Positions 40,901 through 64,000 of a stretch of 64,000 bases of DNA are shown piece by piece. The notes beneath the pieces are model-generated. The model made no database searches. It was not told the DNA's origin and worked only from the letters and a program-made list of their open reading frames with translations. The stretch lies in the NCBI RefSeq assembly GCF_964340395.1, contig NC_135563.1:11908151-11972150 (forward strand). Direction: 5' to 3'. Numbering within the stretch: position 1 is the stretch's first letter; each line of letters begins with the position of its first letter. The DNA comes from Glandiceps talaboti (Eukaryota; Hemichordata; Enteropneusta; Spengelidae). The translations under genes were made by a program, and so were the position numbers.

Positions 40901-43900
40901 AAGTGGAAGTACATCGGATTGAGTCGAAAGAAACCGCGGGAATCAAAGCCTTCACTTTGTTGTGAGTTGATTATCCGCCATGATGATTTTATTGTACTTA
41001 GATTAGACACCTTAAGAAGCTAAGCACATGCAAAAACTGTCTACCCGTAGAGTAAGTGGAAGGGTTAGCATATAAGGCCGTCGTTTATTTTCAATATACA
41101 AGAAATCCATTATAACGTCAAACCACTGAATCCTGGGGGATAAGTGTCAGTTGCTTTGCTCATTCTACTTCCCACGAGTTGCAAAGTAAATTGCAGAATT
41201 CATCGAAACAACGATCCTTTGATTAGCTCCGTCGATCGATTTGAATACACGTGGCATTTATACAGCAAGAACGAAATGCTTTCTTTTAATACCAGAAAAC
41301 GGACGATAACATCGTTAATTTCTTTTCTGTTTGCTAATTACTTATTTAAACGTCTATACTTGTTATGTTGGGGGCTACTTAGCGAAACATAACGATTTAC
41401 AGCTTGGCGGAGCAGACTTTACTCGAATAATGGTGTTTGTGAAGAAACATAAGAAGTCACTCTTTCTTGTACTGAACATTAACAAATTTCTGTTCAGGAA
41501 CTTAGCATAATTCGTACACCGTAGAATGTAAATAAGCCCCTCTCTCTTATATTAGTTTCATTATTATTTTGGAACACAGTACTACTGTAGAGTACATAAG
41601 TCGTGAATGGCAAAGGAAGTCATCTATGCATCATGAGCGAAATAGTAAAGATGAGAATAACTATACGTCAGCACTTCTGATCAAAAATCCCATTTACTCG
41701 CAATATTCACATAATTATGTCGAATGGTATAGGTAAATGCAAATTCCACTGGAAATTACATTTTTATAGTTAACTTTATTGTATAGAAATAATTAATACC
41801 ACCGTTTTGTATTTTTTACGGCATCGTGTCATTTTATACGCTTCATAAAATTCAAATGAATGACGCATTCCATCGTACTTTATCATTCCAAGGACTTTAT
41901 TGGTACATTCGCCATGTTTACAATGTATCGGACACTCTTGGGAATAGAGCTGGAGAAACACAGGAAGTTAAAAGTGGTACGCTTATGTGCATTATACGCC
42001 ATTTTCCTTCCTTCCAACATCATACCTGACGTTGTCTATTGACGTTAGCGCAACGAAAACAACAGACTGATGACGAGGGTTGCATATATTGAACTGGTTC
42101 ACTAATTGATTAAAAAGCAAACCTGTGAATGGTTTTGGCTTAGGGTCTTACATTAACCTGTCTGTATTTCATGAGAAAATAAGAGTGAAATTTGGCGAAG
42201 AAAAGAATGCTGTCACCGGAGTCAGTGTTAATGAAATTGAGATGGATCGATATCTTATATGGGCTTCCTTTAATCTTCTAATGCAACTCTTAATACGTAG
42301 ACAAACCAGTTACATACTTCATCAATGACAAGTCAACATTTACACACTAGATTACTTTTCCTATTTCAACAGCATGTATTTGCTGAAGTAATGATCGCAG
42401 AGTAATCCCGCTAAACAAAGTTGTTATACGTAACGGAAAGTTGTCGGCTTATAGGGCAAGTGATGGTGAGCATGAATTAATTGGATTGGTGTATATGCAG
42501 GACAACATTTGGCCGTCCTAAGGTATATGGAAAACAAAGAACGAACGACTAGAAGTAATAGCAAACAAAAGCAAAGGCGAACCTTGAAGCAACTATATCT
42601 CTAATACATTGGCGATTTTTTTTTATCAAGAAGGGAAGGAATAGATATAATGCATGATGGATGATTGAATGGTTGATTGATTGATTAGTGATTAATCGAT
42701 TGATTAATTGATTATTTGGTTGGTTGAATAGATAAACGAATGAACGAATAAATCGATGAATGAATGAATGAGTTAACGGACACGGATGAATAAGTGAATC
42801 TATGTATGTATGTATGTATGTATGTATGTATGTATGTATGTATGTATGTATGTATGTATGTATGTATGTATGGAATGAACGAATGAGTGAGTGAATGAAT
42901 AATTTGAATTTTACATTTAGGACAAAATGAAACAGGAATGTCGTAGAGAGAACTTATTTATTCATTGACAAGTTTATTAGTGTCCTCGCATAAAGACCTT
43001 AACTATGCCAACTGCCTAAAGACATTGTTTAATGATATCAACTTTGACCTTTCAAGCTAAAAATCAATGCAGAAACATATCCTGGAGACATGAACGTTTT
43101 AAGTAAAATGATGGACCTCTTAATTTGGTGCTTATGATGTAAACATTTACTCTGTCAATTCAATATAGTATTTAAAAAACGAGCAAAGCTCAACCATACG
43201 GTCAAATACAATTAATACAAGACGAAGTCTGGCTCGACAAATATCTTACCAACAGTGCTACAATATATTTTATAGTTCAACTAAAACCTTGCCAACAGAT
43301 ATATTTGTCAACCAACACGATAAAATGGAGCAATGTTAGTACGTTAGTTGCTGAACCAGTTTGAGTAAGATTTGTGTTGAGCCAGAGGATAAAATGTAAC
43401 ACTGTTAATAAGATTTTTGTCGAGCCAAGTTGTTTCAGGTTTCGTGAATTTAATTGTATTATCCATGAAAGTGTATCTTAAGGGGACTATGTATATTCAT
43501 GATCGAATACTCAATTGTTAAGATGTTAGAAAAAATGTTTCTTTTATTATCTGTTTTTCCATGCAAGTGTAATATATCGATGAAATTGTGATAACAGTAA
43601 TAATACGCCCTTGTACCACGACCCAGGGCTCTTATTAGTTACTAGTAAGAATTCGCCAGTTGATTTGAAATCTATTGGACGAAATTGGAATACACATTGT
43701 GAGGTCACTATTTAGCTATTTTTCTAACACAGCTAGTGTGTGCAAAGTTAATTTAAAAGTGGAACTATTTTGAACATTATAGTGCATTCATGGATACTTT
43801 TAAATAACATGTCACGAATGTTACGTTAATATTAACTCATTCAAAACGAACAATGATCCTAATTTCAAACTCAGTAAAACAAGATTGCACATAATTGTAT

Positions 43901-46900
43901 GATCAACTTTAATGCCATACATATATACCGCCATTCGGCAGCCCGAGCCTGTTATTGAATCAAAATCTGAACACGCCTGCCTGAACCATCCAGCACGCAA
44001 TAGATAGCCTCACGCTATCATTACGATGTAAAATTCTGATGAAAAGAAGACCTACGGTAACAATCAACTTTAAGAATATCTTCAGGTTGATTTTGACATG
44101 TTGGAAAAGGTCAGGCAATATTCAAGGGATAGCTTAATATCATAAAGTTGAGAAAAAGGAGTTTTATTAATCTACTTATCTATATCGATGACAGAATAAC
44201 ACATTTTTTACGTTATATTGTGAAACACATACTAGGAAAGCTGTTAAATTTGACATTTTTTTGCTTTTTAGATAATCATATAAATATTCACTATTTACAT
44301 GGTAAAATAATTAGTTTCCTCTTTCATTTGTTTACGTCAGAACATTTGAAGAATTCTAAAGATGAAATCATATGACATGCACATCTAAAATAGTAAAAAG
44401 ATTTCGAAGACAATGGGCCAAATTAGAAATACATGAATTTTAGTATTACTGTAGATTTGATGTCGCGACTTGATAGAAATATTTGCAATCTCTTCGAACA
44501 AAATTTGAATGATATATATCCCATCCCTTGTCCTAATATCTTATGATGGAAAGTAAGGTAAACGCATAATACATGGGAACAGGAATAGGTAAAAATGAAA
44601 TTTTCTTAAAAGGCATCATTCTATGGCAACTAAATCGTCATGCCTATTAGTATAGCTTGATCTCGTCTCTTGATATGACTTTGAGCTGAGTATAATTAAT
44701 TTGACAAATAAACTTTCCATTTGAAACTAACAAAGACAACTAAGTTATCCGTATTTACGACCACGACTACTTCGACGAAAGATTATTTGAGTACAGTCTT
44801 TTTGGGAAAAAAGACTATGCTTGAACAATGAAGACACCAGACTATATATGTTTTCGTATCACTCAGTACATGCGGCGCACATAGCTTCTTAAACCAGTAA
44901 ATTTGTTGGTAACGACATAAACATTGAGAACAGTAAGTACGCTTAATTTACTCGTTTCTATCATGATCCAGTTGATAATATTTGCAGAGGAAGAGTTTTC
45001 TATGTATTCTGGCAATATCATTTCTCACATAGCCACGTCTAAAGGCACAGATGTGCTCTCTATGCACTGACTCCCAACTTGATACTGCCAAACTTGCAAA
45101 ATAATCATTGACCCCGAAAACGTGTTACTATCTTGTGTGTGAAACCCCTTCTACGCTTGGGATAAGACTGAACAAAACCAGTAATCTCAAGTCCTCAAGG
45201 ACTATCCGTGAACAAGTATAGTACATATTTCATGATTATGGCAACCTTTTGTAAGTCTTATTTTGTACGCAGGGATATGATAGTCTCTGAACACTGCAAA
45301 TGCACTTTATACATTAACATGGGACCCTGTATATTGATCCCAATGTGTGCGTAACAGCAAGTGAATATTGCAACTGTGATCAAAACCACTCATATGTTTT
45401 GTTTTATCAGCTGTAGGCTTGAAACGTCTACTTTACCGAGTAGGGATCAGGCAGTGACAGTATAAATCAGAAACGTGCAAATAAACGATCATCATAGTTC
45501 CCAGGTGATTCATTCTCCATCAAACGGACCGTTGAACGAATCAGCCCTGTATTCTAATTTTCAACATATCGCCTGAGAAATATGAGATGAATAACAACTA
45601 TAGTACGTCATCGTAGCTACACTGGCAGTACACAAACGACTTAACCCTTTAAAGCCTGTCACCCTATTTTAGGTTGTAATTATTATGAGTTCTAGAAACA
45701 AAGTCATTACAAGTTTGTGAATAATATCTGAAATAAGAAGAAGCTGTTTTATAGAAAGGTTTAAATCATCCGATAGTTATTTGTCAACAATGGTGTGTCG
45801 ACCATTTATAAACGCGCTAGAGCTTTACTTTATGCTCATACACAGTATAATGGATAAAACACTGAATATTGTGACCATTGTAATGTCATTTAAATGGTAA
45901 CTACTATATTATGTCGAGTTTAATATAATAGAAGTTACATGTGTTGAGCACAGTGAGCCTAGATTTAAGTTCCCTGTAACAAATTCTTGTTTTAAATTTT
46001 TACTCAGCCTACATAGAATGGACCGCCGACCCTACAGTCAATTGATAAATTGTATGACAAACGGATTGAGGAAGACAAAACGTTGTAAAAACTACATTTG
46101 AATTATGTGTTACAGACATGTCATGATACATCAAGACACGCAATCTGCAACTAAAGCCCCGAGCATTTTTTATAGGAGATTACATCCTACATAAATCAGG
46201 CCGTCTGCACTATTTTATTGAAAATGCAAGTGTCATCATGCCTCACTCGAATAGGTAATGTGAAAGAGAGACATACATGGCCTTAACCAAGTTTAGTACA
46301 ATTTTAAGAATGTGAATGTCAAAATTTGAAATTACCGTAAAGTGGTAATTGTTCATTAATATTAGTCAAAGCCGCACGTATTCAAAATTTCTCCATTGAA
46401 AATGGTATGTCTAGATCACATGGGAAGTTCTACGGGCCCTTTTAAAGTATGGGAGGACTCATTGTTAAACTAACTCTAAGAATACCATATATAAACAAAG
46501 GTCAAAGGTCTAATACGAATATTTGGATTCTCAGCATGGGGACATATAATGTGATGAAAGAATAAACGATAAACCCAACTCGTTGAAAAATTCGAGTACA
46601 AACATATTATAGTATGGTGTTGTTTTTGACACTGCTGTGCCTAACCAATAGAACCAACAGGTTCATGCGTCGTATGCGCATGCAAAAAATGGTGATGTCA
46701 TTCAATTGACTTAAACAGTGTCAAAGTCCGTACGTAGCACAGTACGTTAAAAGGTTATAGTAAGTAACCGAAGAACATTCCATTCGAATACATCAAATCT
46801 GACATACATGTTAGCAATATTCGAATGGCTACAGATCACGCGTGCGTGATGTATATAGAAAGAGTTATTTCAACATACTATAGAGACACCGGTTGAAATA

Positions 46901-49900
46901 CAAACAATGAGGCGGCGCAGATCACGAAAATAAAATTGTGATTGACATTCTGCTAAATATGCCATCACATTGCCAACACGAAGTTAGTTGTATAATACGA
47001 TCTGCTCAGTTCCAACCCACTGTGATATTACAAGCAAAATATCATGAAACTGGCATTCACACAACTTATACCACGACTTTGGTAAGGATACGACTTTAGG
47101 AGACGATTTGAACAAGAATTATTATAACGTATCATAATATTCGCTGGAGTAGGTCAAGTGATGATCACGTCGATTATGTTTCCGTTATTAGAAACCGAGT
47201 ACGGCCCAATTTTCTAATTACTCACCAGGAAATTGAACAGCGGAAAATAGAGAATTACCGCGATGCCTCAAGGTACTTCAGGTGTCTTGGGACAACCAAA
47301 TATGTGCAGAAATGCACTTAACTGATAGTCGAAGACTTCTTATCATTCCAAGATGGCGGACATTCAGAACACCCACAGGCGGTTTAACAATTATGACATA
47401 CTGCCCAGGAGAACAATTAGTCAACATGAGACATATTTTTAGCCAGCGTTTATATCAGATCAGTAAACAACCTTATAAATATAACAACGCTGAACATAAC
47501 CTTGATGTGGTCGTTGGATTGCTATTTCACAAATCATTTATCTATGATGGATAAAAAGCATTTTCATGTAAACTCACCCTAATCTGTTTTATACTGATAA
47601 TACACACTTCATTTTGCGAGTTCGGTAAGAAAAAATATTCTGGTTTAAAGTAATTGGGTCAACATACTAATCGAAAATTCATCTTTTCGTTATAAAACCG
47701 CTGGGTAGATAAGTCCTGTGAATGTCATACATAGTTTTTGCTTATCACAGTCAATGTATATGTAATTGCATATCAATGGGTGACCATTGATATTATTTTG
47801 CGATCATATTTTCATAAGCAGCTTAATTGCTTTATTCCTCGGGGTATCACGCAGTTGATTCATCTTTGTTCTAGTAAGTCATATAGACGACCTTACAAAA
47901 TGGTGAAAAATAATCAATTTTCGAATTTTAACTCTATGGCTTAACCTTTAAACGCGAAAGGGCAACATAACAAATCTTGGATTAATGTTATGTTGATATC
48001 CCATGTATAAATGAATATGTTCCAGTGTGAACAAAGTGCTGTTAGTCACTGTGAATATCCATTATTGACAGTTTGAGCGATTTTCAAGCCCGATAATTAA
48101 GGTAATTTTCGACAATTAAATTCTCTTAGACAACCTTAAGTACTAAATATGTGATTTCTCTGTAAACGTTTGAATTCACTGCTTTAAATATAACTGCGTA
48201 TGTAGTAAAATAAATGAAAATGACCAAATAACGTATGTTCGTGCAAGTTAAATAAACTAATTTGGGAGGAGAAAAATCAATCTTATTTTCCTCGCATGAA
48301 CGATGGATATCTAAATGTATCTATTGGTGAACAGATCGACACAGCGCTAAACATAGGGTTATATGTGGCCATATACAGAGTCATCAACTTATCCGCATGC
48401 CGGCTGCTGTGACATTAGGTTGGACGGGTCAAGTATTTTTTATTAAAACGCAACACAATATTGTTAATTTCAATAGTTTTCATTGTTCAGCCAGCAGTTA
48501 AGATTAGCAATGACAGTTCACATTGTTCCCCGCACTGATACCATCGTTTGCAACATCTGCACTTATCACTGTTTATTGTTAAAGTATCTATTCTTTCAGC
48601 ACCATCACTTGATCTCCAACATACCCGTAATATATGCGACATCATGCAGCGACAGCATTCGAATTTGGAGGATGTACCGAATACCGTTACTTAAAAAAAA
48701 AACCATACAGATTCCTTATGACTAGTGATCATCACACTGTATATTTATAGCACTATTTGTGAAATTTACTATTTGAGTCCACGGAAATATACATAAGAGT
48801 CGTGTTTGTTTCATTTCATTGCTTCATTTTTATGACATAATAGTATGTCAAAGATGTAGTCTGATATATTACAAGTCTGAGACTTATGAGAATTGTCAGG
48901 TGTTCTTTATCGTTTCTCAAAACATGTTCGAAATCAGACGAGCATAAACAAATTTTGAAGAAAGATAAGCTTACATTGGAACATTGAAGGAGAAATTATA
49001 ACTTAATACGCACCGAAAAGTAAGGATTGATGAATGCAATTGAAGTACGATACCTACGCCTGGCGCAGTAGATGTATACTATATATATATCGAAGTTGTA
49101 CATGGAAATACACACATGCTTGGTTTAGATACTAGTAGATAAATAAAAAATACTACCAATGGCGTTGTAGCACAACTGTGCAGTTTTTAAAAATGTTTAT
49201 CCATATGCTAGTCCATGCTAACAATAGGTGTTCATTTGCTGAATAACTATCCAGTTGCCTATCTAACCATGTTGCTATCTTTACGATAAATGCTATCATT
49301 TGGCTGTTGCTATGGGCGTGGTCATGTTGTTAGATATATTTGCATACATTTGTGTATGTTTTTGTTCACTTGTGTATGAATTCCTGATATTGTCATTGCA
49401 ATATACGTGATCATTTGGCTGTTGCTATGGGTGTGGTCTTGTTGCTAGGCAAATTTACATACATTTTTTGAATGTTTATTCAATTGTCTATTAAACCCCG
49501 TTGTTATCTTTGTGAAATACACCACCGTTTGGCTGTTGCTATGGGCGTGGTCATGGTTACTAGGGTATTTGCATACATTTTTTGAATGTTTATTCAATTG
49601 TCTATTAAACTCCGCTGTTATCTTTGTGAATGACACCACCGTTTTGGCTGTTGCTATGGGCGTGGTCATGGTTGCTAGGGTATTCGCATACATTTTTTGA
49701 ATGTTTACTCACTTGCCTACCAGGTGTTGTTATTTGACCAAAATATACTGCCATTTAATTGTTGCTAAAGGGCGTGGTCATGGTCGCTAGGGCCAATTTT
49801 GTCAAAATGTTTGAAGAAAATCTGCAGAATAACACTTTCAGAAACATCTCGCCAAGTTTCAGACTCATTGACCAAGCACTTTTTGAGATATAATTTTTTG

Positions 49901-50355
49901 ACCAATAATGGACATTCTTACACCTTATTTGCATATCACTCATGGAATCATTGTATGCTTAATAATAATATATCTTCGTCCATACATCCCTAGATGCATT
50001 CCCATTAAATTTCATCTCAATCTGCTCAGTAGTTTTGGAATTATAGATTTTTTAACCAAAAAGACACATTTGTAGCCCTAATTTGCGTATCACTGATGGA
50101 ATCATCATGTCATGAACAAATCTTACTTTACACCCCATAAGAATCTTCCCACCAAATTTCGCACTAATCTGCCCAGTAGTTTCTGAGTTTAAGTTTTTTG
50201 ACCAAAAATCACATTGTTTAACCCAAATCACACCTGTGATGCGATCATTTTGATTTGAACAATTTCCCAACTAGACACCCAAGGTAATGGACCCACCAAA
50301 TATCATGGCAATCGATTCAGCAGTTTTTGACTTTAAGTTGTTCACATACACACAT

Positions 50356-50431
<76 letters not shown>

Positions 50432-52087
50432 GCCGGGTGATCCCTATAGCACAACTGAACCTCAGTTCATGTATGCTAAAAACCAGCCGATCTACCTACA
50501 ACTACACTACTTAGTTACCAAAACTAAACATTAGTAACAACAGTACGGAATTTACAGATTACAGAATGGTTAAAATACACACCGTTTCACATAATTACAT
50601 TTTCAGTACGTATGCTACTCAAATCAAACGATATATTCTAACCAACGTGAGGCGTTATCGTGTACAACACGGATGGACTCACTGGGAATGTTCAAAATAT
50701 TCACGAACGGTTGAGAAGAAATTCTCGCTTAATTCATTTGGAGCCGCAAAGTCGATTACTGTATCAATTAAAAATGAGTTTGAAAACTATAGCCGCAAAT
50801 TGGAATTCATTGGCTGATATTTGTTGACCCCCAACTACAATTTTGTACATCTGTTACTTTAGGCCACGGATTATGGATGCATTCAATTGGAATCTGTAGG
50901 TGTACATCATTACATTGCTTAACAGCTAGTAAATTAGTTATATTTATAATTAGCAAAGTAGTTTTATTGTGATTGAAATAATATACTGCACATAATATAA
51001 GGCTTGCAGTAGTTTAAAGTTACATTGATATCAGTTTCATTAAACTAGATGATACATTCTCCCTGTATCACTGCAATTAATATTCTTATGCATGTAATAT
51101 CCCGAGTTCTCGAACACATTTCTGACAAATTTTGATCCCCCCCCCCGCACAATACAATTTGATATTGTATTCCCTATGAATAATTTACTCTTTCTGTAAG
51201 TTGATTTTATACGTTTCGTTTACATGTACACAATGTGTCAATGTGAAATCATACACTCCTCAAGACTGTTCCGTAGGATACCAAGACGGTTTAGTTTTCT
51301 ATGGCGTCGACAAGACGTATTACTAAGGAGAGATTTAGTTTACATATACTGCGGGGAGATACTTTGAAAACAGCGCTTTAGGAAACGAAGTGTACTCAAA
51401 TTGGATTTATATGCTTGAAATGAATAACTACAATCGTAATGTCATACCTCTCGTACCACTGAGATTTGTATATATGTTAGGGCTGTTATTAAAACAATCC
51501 TATGTACAGTGTTATAGCAATTTGTTTTCACGTTGCGTGACTCCCCTGTTTCAATCAACAAGGAACGGTCGAATATGGTGATACATCAGCAAAAAGAAAC
51601 ATGCCCTTGATTGAGGTTTCTTAGCCCCATATACTGTTAATGATTCGATGCAGGTTTCCTCGATATCGACGCCAATGTAGCTTTGTCAACATTCAATTTA
51701 GTCTTCTAAGACATTTTGTCGACTTTACTGTTATTGTCAGCTTCAAGCTATTGAATTTTATGTAACTGACAATAATGAAATCACTTTCATTATAACTGAA
51801 AGACTAACAACACAATAATCGAATAGAAATTGACTTCACAGAAACGTGATAAAACTGATAATCCGTTTCCCCTTAATTGGAGGTGTTGCACTAACACTGT
51901 ACGCATTTTCTTTTAAGTTCAAAAATTAACCCAACAACCGCAATGGTGCACATCCATACATATTGTTTTGACACACGTGAATGGATGAAATATACATCTT
52001 AGATGAATCTAGACATGACTTACCTCCTAACCAGGATAGAAACACTAAGATACACGGTATAATTGTTGTTTGCCTTGGGGATGACAT
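22959..52087 (-). CDS. nAChR-type Cys-loop receptor subunit, non-alpha, complete
   Basis: Seven exons (52087-52024, 38156-38017, 30038-29994, 29466-29357, 28165-27963, 26840-26514, 23566-22959) join in phase to 498 codons plus stop. Order: signal peptide about 1-22; N-terminal helix (LRRLLEDKL); LVRPV motif; loop D Trp 85; sequon WNES at 93; loop A Tyr 118; Cys-loop C154 to C168 with FPFD; loop B Trp 175; loop C Tyr 213 and 221 in YYPDSPGIPYTD; M1 about 237-258; M2 266-285; M3 about 300-321; loop about 322-464; M4 about 474-494. The vicinal Cys pair of alpha subunits is absent. The M2 entry reads SQGKIS where alpha7 has SGEKIS, so the -1' Glu is Gly. An extra Cys 151 makes a CxxC with the Cys-loop. 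It is a close paralogue of, and convergent with, the plus-strand gene. Ligand and ion selectivity are not known. Confidence 0.94.
23567..26513 (-). other. Intron of minus-strand nAChR gene (M2 to M3)
   Basis: No exon seen. A poly-C run lies near 24519-24529. The portion about 24580-25660 looks like a dispersed repeat, listed separately. Confidence 0.6.
24582..25660. repeat. Probable dispersed repeat with internal related segments
   Basis: Two segments (about 24582-24706 and 25351-25443) share an order of short motifs, including gtagacacttgaatg versus gtagacacttgagtg followed by a tctctatnttagntaacg-like stretch. Further along is tacggacggacggcaccc, a tetranucleotide-type end. Family not identified. 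Confidence 0.35.
26514..26840 (-). CDS. nAChR minus-strand gene, loop C, M1 and M2 exon
   Basis: A 327-nt exon between TCTTTTTGCAG and GTAAGT. It carries DGEWDLTG, loop C YYPDSPGIPYTD without Cys-Cys, M1 (FYVFYLIMPCTLIS), the altered M2 entry ESQGKIS and the M2 body LGVTVLLSLTVF ending LLLVAE. Confidence 0.96.
26841..27962 (-). other. Intron of minus-strand nAChR gene (Cys-loop exon to M1 exon)
   Basis: About 1.1 kb, AT-rich, with a short (GATG)n near 26998. Nothing else recognised. Confidence 0.7.
27963..28165 (-). CDS. nAChR minus-strand gene, Cys-loop exon
   Basis: A 203-nt exon between TTATTTGCAG and GTGTGT. The Cys-loop is CRINPTYFPFDEQKC, preceded by FCGH so that a third cysteine lies three residues before it. 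The loop B motif is FGTWQYDG. The GTGTGT donor is weaker than the others but fits phase and length. Confidence 0.92.
28166..29356 (-). other. Intron of minus-strand nAChR gene (110-nt exon to Cys-loop exon)
   Basis: About 1.2 kb with no recognised feature. A 131-codon open frame on the plus strand here begins with TTG and resembles nothing I know. Confidence 0.7.
29357..29466 (-). CDS. nAChR minus-strand gene, 110-nt exon (loops D and A)
   Basis: Begins TWYDEYLWWNES and ends LPDVYFYQ plus two bases, between ATTACTGTAG and GTAGGT. It carries the loop D Trp, glycosylation sequon and loop A Tyr. Same length and phase as 7370-7479. Confidence 0.93.
29467..29993 (-). other. Intron of minus-strand nAChR gene (45-nt to 110-nt exon)
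   Basis: 527 bp of AT-rich sequence with nothing else recognisable. Confidence 0.75.
29994..30038 (-). CDS. nAChR minus-strand gene, 45-nt exon
   Basis: Reads DEKSQTLTSNTWLTL between CTTTTACCCAG and GTAAGT, in phase 0 at both ends. Same length and motif as the plus-strand exon at 1059-1103. Confidence 0.92.
31330..31690. repeat. Degenerate minisatellite (CATAGCTGTAACATGGGTATT-type)
   Basis: Loosely repeated segments built on ctatgtgagcatagctgtaac and gggtattt recur about every 50-60 bp. The last part (gagacacatagttggtac) looks like an inverted copy of the first (accaactatgtgagc). Copies are strongly diverged. Confidence 0.45.
31855..32390. repeat. Inverted (fold-back) arrays of a 42-bp minisatellite
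   Basis: At about 32162-32390 six head-to-tail units carry gacgataaaatgtagcaatg and end ttttgtcaaacca. Unit starts at 32165, 32207, 32255, 32297, 32328 and 32370 give a main period of 42 bp. At about 31855-31995 the same unit occurs in reverse complement (for example cttatcgtctggcatgac), so the two arrays face each other across about 170 bp. Confidence 0.8.
34008..34022. promoter_or_regulatory. NRF1-like palindrome abutting inverted CCAAT
   Basis: tgcgcatgcg directly followed by attgg, inside an intron and in an otherwise AT-rich setting. The pairing resembles proximal promoters, but no transcript start or exon is visible nearby. Confidence 0.25.
35221..35574. mobile_element. 354-bp centre-symmetric fold-back MITE flanked by TTAA
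   Basis: The element reads almost identically on both strands: outer arms of about 125 bp (starting ttaaagtggccatatgg and ending ccatatgaccactttaa), a less conserved inner part, and a perfect central palindrome around attgtacgtacaat. The symmetry centre is at 35397.5, exactly midway between the two TTAA ends. TTAA flanks are what piggyBac-type insertions leave, although the AGTGG(C/T)C ends are not classical piggyBac ends. No ORF inside, so it is non-autonomous. Confidence 0.85.
36654..36663. promoter_or_regulatory. Perfect CArG box (CCTATATAGG)
   Basis: Matches the SRF consensus CC(A/T)6GG and is embedded in a longer palindrome tttcctatataggaaa. It lies in the intron about 1.35 kb downstream of exon 2. 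Function is inferred from motif only. Confidence 0.3.
37882..37988. repeat. (GTAT/GTAC/GTGT)n array next to exon 2 donor
   Basis: About 107 bp of period-4 repeat ending 23 bp beyond the minus-strand exon 2 donor site (38016-38011). Reading frames here are repeat artefacts. Confidence 0.95.
38017..38156 (-). CDS. nAChR minus-strand gene, exon 2 (N-terminal helix)
   Basis: A 140-nt exon after the acceptor CTGTTTTACAG. It encodes IECNSDLRRLLEDKL, the NYSNLVRPV motif typical of the first beta strand region, and ends LNLVLDM before GTAAGC. It finishes in phase 0, matching the 45-nt exon. The reading frame stays open upstream of the acceptor to an ATG at 38196; see findings. Confidence 0.92.
42665..42871. 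repeat. (GATT)n-like then (TATG)n array
   Basis: Diffuse GATT/GAAT tetranucleotides followed by about 70 bp of pure TATG at 42801-42871. Confidence 0.9.
43210..43440. repeat. Second fold-back locus of the 42-bp minisatellite
   Basis: Reverse-orientation copy at about 43215-43280 (gtctggctcgacaaatatctt) and forward copies at about 43315-43440 (gataaaatggagcaatg, gataaaatgtaacactg, tttttgtcgagcca). Same unit and same inward-facing arrangement as at 31.9-32.4 kb, with fewer and more diverged copies. Confidence 0.65.
49200..50470. mobile_element. Tandem-repeat element ending in (GA)n-(GACA)n microsatellite
   Basis: Five head-to-tail units of about 114-115 bp, anchored by ggctgttgctatgggcgtggtc at 49302, 49417, 49531, 49646 and (diverged) 49757. 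They are followed by a single-copy tail with recurring segments (tctgctcagtagttttgg, tctgcccagtagtttctg, ttcagcagtttttgac) and then (GA)n, (GACA)n and cgccgggtgatccc. A tandem core plus a microsatellite and a short hairpin-capable end resembles pearl/Helentron-type non-autonomous elements of invertebrates. No Rep/helicase ORF is seen. Confidence 0.55.
52024..52087 (-). CDS. nAChR minus-strand gene, exon 1 (signal peptide)
   Basis: ATG at 52087 opens MSSPRQTT followed by a hydrophobic run (IIPCILVFLSWLGG), a good signal peptide. The donor is GTAAGT with the exon ending in phase 1 (G), which fits the exon 2 acceptor at 38156 exactly (G|GG, Gly). This ATG was chosen because the frame upstream to 52141 shows only a TTG, no other ATG. 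The join spans a 13.9-kb intron and is inferred from phase and content; transcript support is unseen. Confidence 0.72.

Positions 52088-64000
<11,913 letters not shown>

Larger units (their letters stand above)
38157..52023 (-). other. Intron 1 of minus-strand nAChR gene (13.9 kb)
   Basis: Separates the signal-peptide exon from the rest. I see no nested gene. It holds inverted minisatellite arrays (43.2 kb), a (TATG)n array (42.8 kb) and a tandem-repeat element with microsatellite end (49.2-50.5 kb). The stretches 38.2-42.6, 43.5-49.1 and 50.5-52.0 kb show nothing I can name. Confidence 0.55.

Overview
The window is AT-rich animal DNA with kilobase-scale GT-AG introns, long microsatellites, minisatellites and fold-back elements. 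The only genes I can defend are two spliced Cys-loop receptor genes of the nicotinic acetylcholine receptor (nAChR) type, most alike to alpha7-like invertebrate subunits. This points to an invertebrate bilaterian; I cannot name the phylum from sequence alone.

Layout. A plus-strand nAChR-type gene enters from the left edge with its first exons missing. Its exons are 1059-1103, 7370-7479, 9303-9505, 10394-10720 and 11296-11852, followed by an AATAAA at 11964. About 11 kb of intergenic sequence follows, with a 95-bp tandem duplication, a ~790-bp tetranucleotide array and a degenerate ORF near 14.1 kb. A second, complete paralogue lies on the minus strand, converging on the first. Its exons run 52024-52087 (signal peptide), 38017-38156, 29994-30038, 29357-29466, 27963-28165, 26514-26840 and 22959-23566, encoding 498 residues. 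Its first intron is 13.9 kb. From 52.1 kb to the right edge I find no gene.

The two genes share exon lengths exactly (45, 110, 203 and 327 nt) and are therefore duplicates. Both keep the 13-residue Cys-loop and the aromatic agonist-box positions, but lack the vicinal Cys-Cys pair of alpha subunits. The minus-strand subunit has also lost the glutamate at -1' of M2, which governs cation and calcium permeation in alpha7.

The most striking non-coding item is at 621-740 on the minus strand. It is a type I hammerhead ribozyme motif with all core nucleotides, closed by a 24-nt outer helix and bracketed by two long (TA)n arrays. This fits a Penelope-like or retrozyme-type retroelement remnant. Other mobile or repeat structures are a 354-bp centre-symmetric fold-back MITE flanked by TTAA (35221-35574), a ~870-bp inverted-repeat element (8085-8955), a hAT-like terminal-repeat pair (2213/3771), fold-back arrays of a 42-bp minisatellite at two loci, and a ~115-bp tandem-repeat element ending in a microsatellite (49200-50470).
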